The notes beneath the pieces are model-generated. The model was not told the DNA's origin and made no database searches. It worked only from the letters and a program-made list of their open reading frames with translations. From the NCBI GenBank assembly GCA_002308615.1, contig DBWC01000103.1, forward strand, positions 1 to 10,962: 10,962 nucleotides of DNA, written 5' to 3'. This document shows positions 6,602 through 10,962 of this stretch, one piece after another (the first letter of the stretch is position 1; each line of letters begins with the position of its first letter). Made by a program: the position numbers and the translations under genes. The DNA comes from Clostridiales bacterium UBA1248. GTDB lineage: Bacteria > Bacillota > Clostridia > Oscillospirales > CAG-272.

Positions 6602-7622
6602 TATTACCTCCGGTTTTAAGCGGGTTGTTCTTGTCCCTTACGGCAAGGAGCATAAAAAACCAGGTAAATACGCCGGATAAGAGGATAACGAGGATATCCA
6701 CAGGCGCTAAAACTATGCCGGGCAGACCGTCAAAGAAAAATCCCTCTCCGAAGCGGTAAAGATTGCCGTGTAGCAGTATCATCTCGCCGATATACATAAC
6801 GAGCGTAACGATCAAAGCTGACGCGGCGGGAACGGTATATAATACGGCTTTTTTGCTTTTCAGCATAAGCGAGCCGACGAACACGCCGACGGTAAGCCCG
6901 AGCAGGATGAAAAACGCTGCCATAAGAGACGCCGAAAGCGGCGAGACGGTGAGACTTCCGTCGCGCCAGAACGCCGTGAAGCACGCGAGTATGCACAGCC
7001 CGAGGAACACCGCGGCGCAGCCGGACTGCAGGATAAGCGCCTTTGCCCTGCTCTTATCGCCGGTTTTGATCATCTGCGCAAAGCCGTATATGCTGTTGAG
7101 GATCGCGATTATAAGAACAACGGAGATAAGATAAAAATGCAGCTTGAAAGCCGGGTTGTATTCGCCCATGAGTATTTCCACCGCGGAATATTCCTTGTGT
7201 TCCATAACGGGCTTTAATAGGTATCCGTCTCTTTGATCTATAGCGCACATATACATCTGCCATGCCTCGAGCTTTATCCCCGTTTCTATCAGTCCGGTCT
7301 CTTCTAGCGCGCTTACCACCACGTTTCGCTCAAACAAAAGCTCCACTCCGAAAAACGTGCAGACGGACAGAACCGACGCGGCAAGCACCGCGAAGCGTTT
7401 AAACAGCTTTATAAAAAGCGGCAGTAAAAGCACGCCGAGTATCACGGCAAACGCGACGGGCGTGTACGGGATTATGTATTTGGGGTAATTCTCCTTCTGC
7501 ACCGTCCCGTCCTTTATCATATCGACTATCACGCGCACGCCCATGTAAAGCGGGTAATACGACGCCGCCAAAACGCCTATGACGGATAATATCCAATATA
7601 TTCTGAATTTCTTATTTTCCAC
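6594..7622 (-). CDS. Polytopic membrane protein of unknown function
   Basis: This 342-aa protein has about eight predicted membrane helices: near 10-33, 50-73, 77-97, 158-183, 197-218, 228-252, 260-283 and 305-330. A hydrophilic segment of about 60 residues between helices 3 and 4 (near 98-157, including YMCAIDQRDGYLLKP) should face outside if the N-terminus is inside. There is no ABC, kinase or protease motif, and I do not recognise the family. A strong ribosome binding site, AAGGAGGAG, lies 8 bp before the ATG. The gap from the preceding lipoprotein gene is 29 bp and the next lipoprotein gene overlaps by 8 bp, so it belongs to the BlaI-headed operon. It could be a transporter or a sensor platform for the lipoproteins; neither can be shown. 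Confidence 0.85.
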   Translation of the reverse strand: MENKKFRIYWILSVIGVLAASYYPLYMGVRVIVDMIKDGTVQKENYPKYIIPYTPVAFAVILGVLLLPLFIKLFKRFAVLAASVLSVCTFFGVELLFERNVVVSALEETGLIETGIKLEAWQMYMCAIDQRDGYLLKPVMEHKEYSAVEILMGEYNPAFKLHFYLISVVLIIAILNSIYGFAQMIKTGDKSRAKALILQSGCAAVFLGLCILACFTAFWRDGSLTVSPLSASLMAAFFILLGLTVGVFVGSLMLKSKKAVLYTVPAASALIVTLVMYIGEMILLHGNLYRFGEGFFFDGLPGIVLAPVDILVILLSGVFTWFFMLLAVRDKNNPLKTGGNNE

Positions 7623-7651
7623 GGTTCTCCTCCTTCTGTATTCCCCGCGAA

Positions 7652-8749
7652 TCAGGGACTTGTGATCTTTGCCGCTATTGAATCGTAGTCGGGCGAGCAG
7701 TCAACGGATGTTCTGAATATCAGATTTCCGTCGTTGTCGTATGCTGAATAAACGCTCTCCCAGTAACACCATGTTGCGCTTATTGTCGGCGGTGTGTTTT
7801 CATATACACCCGTAGCGTTATGCGAGACGATCAGATAAAAGTCCTTGTAGTCTATGAACAGGCGCGGATACCCGGCGTCAAAATCCGTAAAATCGCTCGA
7901 CCAAACCGGTTCTCCGTCCTTTTCGCCGAGCACTTTATCAAACACGTCTCTTTCCTGCTTGATCTCTTTTGATTTTACGTTAAGCTCGTCGTCAAGCAAA
8001 AACGTCCAGTAAACGGGATAACCTCCGGAATTTGAGCCTTCAAAATCTCCGTCGTCCGACTGTGAGCGGATATGGAGCTTAAATCCGTTTTGAGCCTCCT
8101 CCGCGTTCATCAAATCGTCAAAATCGTCTCCGCACACGGTTTTTGTCTTTATTATATTCCCGTTCACGTCAACTATAAAAACGCATACGTCGGTAGACGT
8201 CTCCATACCGGGCGCCGTGTTGTTGCCGAAAATATAATAATATCCGTTTTTTTCAAAGCAGAATCCAAGTCTGCAGCTGCTGTAATCTTTCAGCGGCAGC
8301 TCCCACTGTATTTTTCCGTCTTTGCCGTATTTTTCAATAAGATCGCAGTTGTATCCGTCCGGCTCTATATGATCATAAACGCTTTTGTATCTGTTATACC
8401 CGGCAAAATATATAAATCCGCCGTCGTCCGTGAGTGTGAGCATATCTATCTCGTACGCTTCGTTTCTGTTATATACGCCGGTCACAAGTACGTTGCCGTA
8501 CAGATCCGTCATGTCTATATAAGGCTCGTAATCCTCTCCGTAACGGAAAGCAAGCACCCGATCTGACGATGATGTAATATATTCGACGCCGAACAGGTCG
8601 TTTTCAACGATTTTTTCAAATTCCTTCGGCACTTTGCCTACGTGTGCGACAGGCTTCAGATCGTCTTCAGATTTATATACCGGCGGCTTTTTGCACGACG
8701 CGAATAAAAGCGGTATAAGAATAAAGAAACATAATAACTGTTTTTTCAT
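7652..8749 (-). CDS. Propeller-like lipoprotein of unknown function
   Basis: This 365-aa lipoprotein starts at the ATG at 8749 because GAGGG lies 8 bp upstream. An in-frame ATG at 8764 would add MRDLT but has a poorer ribosome binding site. The signal sequence MKKQLLCFFILIPLLFASC has a lipobox-like F16-A17-S18-C19, with Phe at -3 rather than the usual Leu. The mature part is acidic and rich in beta strands, with repeated turn motifs YGKDGKIQW (near 143), VDVNGNIIKT (near 193) and YDNDGNLIFRT (near 336). These resemble blades of PQQ/WD-like propellers. It follows the smaller lipoprotein gene by 18 bp. The residues right after the lipid Cys, KKPP, are the same as in that neighbour. No enzymatic motif is visible; a binding or sensing role outside the membrane is an inference. 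Confidence 0.85.
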   Translation of the reverse strand: MKKQLLCFFILIPLLFASCKKPPVYKSEDDLKPVAHVGKVPKEFEKIVENDLFGVEYITSSSDRVLAFRYGEDYEPYIDMTDLYGNVLVTGVYNRNEAYEIDMLTLTDDGGFIYFAGYNRYKSVYDHIEPDGYNCDLIEKYGKDGKIQWELPLKDYSSCRLGFCFEKNGYYYIFGNNTAPGMETSTDVCVFIVDVNGNIIKTKTVCGDDFDDLMNAEEAQNGFKLHIRSQSDDGDFEGSNSGGYPVYWTFLLDDELNVKSKEIKQERDVFDKVLGEKDGEPVWSSDFTDFDAGYPRLFIDYKDFYLIVSHNATGVYENTPPTISATWCYWESVYSAYDNDGNLIFRTSVDCSPDYDSIAAKITSP

Positions 8750-8767
8750 CGTCAAATCCCTCATTAT

Positions 8768-9358
8768 TTACATCCCCGACGGATAAGCCATGCCCGTTAA
8801 GTCCGAAAAGACCGTTTCGTGATCTACCCACGCGCCCGACTGTGAGCTGACCATACCGCGCTCAATGTCTTCCCATTCGATGTTTTCGTCGTTTACAAGA
8901 CAATAATAAACGTACCGGCGTATCAGCGGCTGCTTTTCCCCTGTATACTTTTTTAAGTACTTATACGTTTTTATTTCTTCCGGTTCTTTGACGTCGCTTT
9001 GCCTTACTTTTACTGAAAAAGCGTCTCCGTCGTATTCAACGTAACAAAAGAAAAGATCGTGACCTATGCCGCTTTCGGTATCGTAATAAGCGGCCGTCAA
9101 TATAGACGCGGGCTTTTTTTCACAGACGGCAGCGTAAAACTCTTCCATTTTTTCAAGTCCGCAGACGCACGTGCTGCCAAACCTCACAGGTATATGATTT
9201 TCTTTTGCAAGCGCGATCGCCTCGTCGCCCGTACAGACCGTGTTGAACAGCGCTTTTATGTCGATCTCATTCGGTTTTACGGTATCCTCAGGCGGCTTTT
9301 TACACGATACGGCGAAAAGCATCAAAAAACATACTGTAATGATTATATATTTTTTCAT
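8768..9358 (-). CDS. Small lipoprotein typical of BlaR1 neighbourhoods
   Basis: This 196-aa secreted lipoprotein has the signal peptide MKKYIIITVCFLMLFAVSC with lipobox A16-V17-S18-C19, followed by KKPP. The mature protein contains FGSTCVCGLEKMEEFYAAV, KPASILTAAYYD, YVEYDGDAFSVKVRQSD and KTYKYLKKYTGE. From memory these match an unnamed group of small Clostridia lipoproteins with PAS-x-x-x-A-x-YY and YDG-x-x-F-x-V patterns that often sit beside BlaI/BlaR1 genes. I cannot verify this here. AGGAGG precedes the ATG closely, and the gene starts only 10 bp after the protease gene ends. It could be the detached sensor of that protease, an accessory protein or the regulated effector. Confidence 0.82.
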   Translation of the reverse strand: MKKYIIITVCFLMLFAVSCKKPPEDTVKPNEIDIKALFNTVCTGDEAIALAKENHIPVRFGSTCVCGLEKMEEFYAAVCEKKPASILTAAYYDTESGIGHDLFFCYVEYDGDAFSVKVRQSDVKEPEEIKTYKYLKKYTGEKQPLIRRYVYYCLVNDENIEWEDIERGMVSSQSGAWVDHETVFSDLTGMAYPSGM

Positions 9359-9368
9359 AAACCTCCTC

Positions 9369-10286
9369 TTAAACCGCGTTTGTGAGCAGTATATAAGCTA
9401 TGACCGCCGCCAGAACGCCTAAGCCGACGACTGATACGACCGTCATTTTCTTAAAAGAAACTATCCTCTCTATCCTCGTTTTAAGCTTTGCGCCGCCGAA
9501 AGCCGACGCGAAGACCGTTTTGCTTTTGTGCGCGTCAAGCAGCGCGTACGCGTACTGTTTCCGCTCGTCTTCGTTAAGCTTTGAGAGTACTGATTCGTCG
9601 CAGGCAAGCTCGGAATCGGACAGATACAGCTTTAAAAACAGCCACGCAAGCGGGTTGAACCAGTGGACTGCCGCGACGACAAACGCCGCGATGCGGTAGA
9701 AGTTGTCAAGCCGTTTTATATGCTGTCTTTCGTGCAAAAGTATAAGGTCAAGGTCGGGCGAGTCTTTGTATGATACAGGAATTATGATCTTCGGACGGAA
9801 TACACCGTATACCGCGGGCGAGGTTATTTTGTCCGAGCAGTAAACGTTGCCGTGCAGGCGCTCCGCGCCCTTCAGCTCGGAGAGAGTCGATATATATATG
9901 ACCGTCATGGCGATAAGCAGCGCGGCGGCGATGACCGCCCAGACGATCGAAGCGTATCTGAAAACGTCCGCCAGCAAGTCGATTTTATACGTTATTGGAA
10001 AATAGCCGCTTGCCGCCTGCAGGCTGTTCATAGCTGAAATTCCAAAAAATGGAGCTGCTCCGTCGGAAACCGGTACCGTCTTTACAACGTACCGCGGCAA
10101 AAGCGACATAAGGCCGTATCTGCCGCCGAGCCCTACGGGTATACAGAACCGCAGAAGCGGGATCGCCCAGAGCAGATTTATAAACCGGCGCGGCAGGGCT
10201 TTTATAAGCCGCAGAAGCAGGACGAAAAGCCCAGCGACCGAGCCAATTATACTCATATTGAGCAGCCAGTATAAAATATCTCCCAT
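9369..10286 (-). CDS. BlaR1/MecR1-type M56 membrane metalloprotease without sensor domain
   Basis: In known systems a BlaR1-type protease is activated by an outside signal and leads to cleavage of its partner repressor. This 305-aa protein has helices near 9-28, 35-53, 110-132 and 282-302. The zinc site H185-E186-R187-Q188-H189 is intact, followed by Glu226 in SDSELACDE, the expected third ligand. The protein ends four residues after its last helix (ILLTNAV), so the extracellular penicillin-binding sensor of about 250 residues found in BlaR1/MecR1 is absent. It starts 2 bp after the repressor's stop codon, with GAGG 5 bp before the ATG. The stop is a clean TAA followed by the next gene's ribosome binding site, so there is no sign of a frameshift. 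The signal is unlikely to be a beta-lactam bound directly. Confidence 0.93.
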   Translation of the reverse strand: MGDILYWLLNMSIIGSVAGLFVLLLRLIKALPRRFINLLWAIPLLRFCIPVGLGGRYGLMSLLPRYVVKTVPVSDGAAPFFGISAMNSLQAASGYFPITYKIDLLADVFRYASIVWAVIAAALLIAMTVIYISTLSELKGAERLHGNVYCSDKITSPAVYGVFRPKIIIPVSYKDSPDLDLILLHERQHIKRLDNFYRIAAFVVAAVHWFNPLAWLFLKLYLSDSELACDESVLSKLNEDERKQYAYALLDAHKSKTVFASAFGGAKLKTRIERIVSFKKMTVVSVVGLGVLAAVIAYILLTNAV

Positions 10287-10288
10287 AG

Positions 10289-10639
10289 CTACCTCTTATC
10301 GATCAGCGCGCGCAGCTCCGCCAGCTCGCTATCGGACAGTTCCTCGTCCTCAAGCAACGCGGAAAACAGCGCTTTTTTAGACCCGGCAAAGAGCTTGTCC
10401 ACAAGCTCCGTCGCCTCGCTTTTTGCAACGTCGCTTTTTTGTATCAGAGACGTGCAGATAAATCCCGGCTCCGTGCGCTTTATATAGCCCTTGTCTATCA
10501 GCTTTTTTATAACGGTGTACGTGGTGTTTTTGTTCCAGCCGATCTCAGCTTCGGCTTTCAGGCTCACCGCCTTTGCGCTGACCGGCTCGCTTTGCCAGAT
10601 TATCTCCATAAGTTTAATTTCACTGTCGAACAATTTCAT
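10289..10639 (-). CDS. BlaI/MecI/CopY-type transcriptional repressor
   Basis: This 116-aa repressor is the first gene of the operon. Residues 1-68 form the winged helix: FDSEIKLMEIIWQSEPVSAK, then the recognition region IGWNKNTTYTVIKKLIDKGYI and a wing ending EPGFICTSLI. Residues 69-116 form the helical dimerisation and cleavage part, with ATELVDKLFAGSKKALFSALL and a C-terminal SDSELAELRALI helix. BlaI proteins are cut in this second part upon signal; Phe92 lies in a comparable position, but the exact site is not proven. I chose the ATG at 10639 because AGGTGAT ends 4 bp upstream. The in-frame GTG at 10648 is inside that ribosome binding site. It should repress its own promoter through the dyad at 10652-10669 and be inactivated by the adjacent protease. 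Confidence 0.93.
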   Translation of the reverse strand: MKLFDSEIKLMEIIWQSEPVSAKAVSLKAEAEIGWNKNTTYTVIKKLIDKGYIKRTEPGFICTSLIQKSDVAKSEATELVDKLFAGSKKALFSALLEDEELSDSELAELRALIDKR

Positions 10640-10651
10640 ATTTATCACCTC

Positions 10652-10686
10652 AGACTATTACTATAGTCTATTCTATCACAATAGTC
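10652..10686 (-). promoter_or_regulatory. Probable BlaI operator: dyad plus extra half-site
   Basis: AGACTAT (10652-10658) and ATAGTCT (10663-10669) form a perfect 7-bp inverted repeat with a 4-bp spacer, overlapping the expected transcription start just downstream of the -10. Within it lies the 8-bp palindrome ACTATAGT (10660-10667). A third half-site ATAGTC (10681-10686) lies in the -35/-10 spacer, 18 bp from the nearer arm in the same orientation. BlaI-type repressors bind short dyads overlapping promoters, so these are the best operator candidates for the adjacent gene. Confidence 0.72.
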
Positions 10687-10698
10687 CGGGTTTGTCAA
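10670..10698 (-). promoter_or_regulatory. Sigma-A promoter of the blaI-blaR-lipoprotein operon
   Basis: On the minus strand TTGACA (10693-10698) and TAGAAT (10670-10675) are separated by exactly 17 bp. The predicted start is near 10662, leaving a leader of about 25 nt before the ATG at 10639. The operator half-sites flank and overlap the -10. Confidence 0.88.
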
Positions 10699-10708
10699 GA
10701 GCTTTGCG

Positions 10709-10736
10709 AAAAAAAAGCCTTCTCGGTTGGAGAAGG
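10709..10736 (-). terminator. Intrinsic terminator of a gene beyond the right edge
   Basis: CCTTCTC (10718-10724) pairs with GAGAAGG (10730-10736) around a 5-nt loop. On the minus strand the stem is followed by C and then eight T residues (complement of 10709-10716). It would end transcription arriving from the right, insulating the blaI promoter that begins 11 bp further on. Confidence 0.82.
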
Positions 10737-10764
10737 TGGCGCGTAAGCGACGGAAGGGGCTTTT
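10713..10764. repeat. Small palindromic element with AAAAGCC/GGCTTTT ends
   Basis: AAAAGCC (10713-10719) and GGCTTTT (10758-10764) are a 7-bp terminal inverted repeat enclosing two inner hairpins: the terminator stem at 10718-10736 and CGC-GTAA-GCG (near 10740-10749). The phrase GGAGAAGGTGGC followed by a variable stem and CGGAAGGGG is, from memory, common in dispersed repeats of Clostridia. It has no coding capacity and is probably a non-autonomous, MITE-like repeat that here supplies a terminator. Confidence 0.5.
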
Positions 10765-10767
10765 AAC

Positions 10768-10956
10768 GCGCGAAGCGCAATTCACGCCGACTGGTGACCC
10801 CCGGCGCGAAGCGATGAGCGTTGGGGGTCACCGTTAGGCAATTCACGGCGAAGCCAATTCACGCGCCGTAAGGCGCAATTCATTCTTACATAGCATTGAA
10901 TATTATTTTTATAACGCCTTTTGAAATGAATTGACGGCTTATCGCCGTCGTGAATT
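10768..10956. repeat. Array of hairpins joined by AATTCAC linkers
   Basis: The word AATTCAC occurs at 10779-10785, 10840-10846 and 10856-10862, with AATTCAT at 10877-10883. Inverted copies are ATGAATT (10926-10932) and GTGAATT (10950-10956). Nearly every copy abuts a GC-rich hairpin with a GAA, GTAA or TTATC loop: GCGC-GAA-GCGC (10768-10778), GGC-GAA-GCC (10847-10855), GCGCC-GTAA-GGCGC (10863-10876) and GACGGC-TTATC-GCCGTC (10933-10949). The 42 bases from 10884 to 10925 are AT-rich and separate the direct from the inverted copies. No gene is seen anywhere in the gene-free stretch 10640-10962. Confidence 0.7.
10793..10832. repeat. Long hairpin inside the AATTCAC array
   Basis: GGTGACCCCC (10793-10802) pairs perfectly with GGGGGTCACC (10823-10832). 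The 20-nt loop holds a small inner CGC-GAA-GCG hairpin. A weaker outer GCC...GGC pairing extends it to 10786-10839. No T-tract follows on either strand, so it does not look like a terminator. Confidence 0.75.
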
Positions 10957-10962
10957 TCCGCT

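Noticed and set aside
8072..8566. A 164-codon plus-strand open frame inside the 365-aa lipoprotein gene
   Set aside because: It is antisense to a lipoprotein with signal peptide, ribosome binding site and operon context; the composition looks like a mirror of the real frame.
9369..10286. M56 protease gene truncated by a frameshift or premature stop
   Set aside because: The stop is followed at once by a good ribosome binding site and a new gene with its own lipoprotein signal peptide, and the zinc-binding and membrane parts are complete.
10768..10956. CRISPR array
   Set aside because: The repeated word is only 7 bp, spacing is irregular, copies occur in both orientations and the intervening units are hairpins rather than unique spacers.

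Overview
The window looks like a chromosomal segment from an uncultured Clostridia-type Firmicute, possibly of gut Oscillospirales or Christensenellales affinity. The basis is intermediate GC, abundant ATA isoleucine codons, strong GGAGG-type ribosome binding sites, near-consensus sigma-A promoters, and several gene families typical of that group: BlaI/BlaR1 pairs, an ECF sigma factor with a membrane-anchored partner, an AbrB-ABC cassette and numerous small lipoproteins. This placement is an inference; no rRNA or other marker gene is present. There is no phage, transposase, CRISPR array, tRNA or rRNA.

Layout. (1) 1-163 is non-coding and carries a small modular palindromic repeat. (2) 164-2301, minus strand: a two-gene unit of an ECF sigma factor followed, with a 4-bp ATGA overlap, by a membrane-anchored protein with a long stalk and a propeller-like outer domain, probably the anti-sigma factor or signal receptor. 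(3) 2450-2821, minus: a 123-aa DUF4870/Tic20-like membrane protein with its own promoter and terminator. (4) 2963-4728, plus: an operon of an AbrB-type regulator, an ABC ATPase and an ABC-2 permease, driven by a perfect TTGACA-N17-TATAAT promoter. (5) 4800-5585, minus: a cytoplasmic SGNH/GDSL esterase with its own promoter and a strong terminator, convergent with the ABC operon. (6) 5582-10698, minus: a six-gene operon starting with a BlaI-type repressor and a BlaR1-type M56 membrane protease, followed by lipoprotein, lipoprotein, polytopic membrane protein and lipoprotein. (7) 10699-10962 is non-coding and filled with compact palindromic repeats, one of which forms a terminator.

How it may work. 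The operon in (6) is the most interesting part. A protease-repressor pair normally used to sense beta-lactams heads an operon with no beta-lactamase or penicillin-binding protein. The M56 protein stops right after its last membrane helix, so the usual extracellular sensor domain is absent. The next two genes encode secreted lipoproteins, where that domain would otherwise be encoded. A dyad overlapping the start region of the blaI promoter, with an extra half-site inside the promoter spacer, indicates autoregulation. I propose an envelope-sensing system whose sensor or output is the set of lipoproteins and the eight-helix membrane protein. The ECF unit in (2) is a second envelope-signalling module, and its outer domain has the same kind of repeated D-x-[DN]-G strands as the lipoprotein at 7652-8749.
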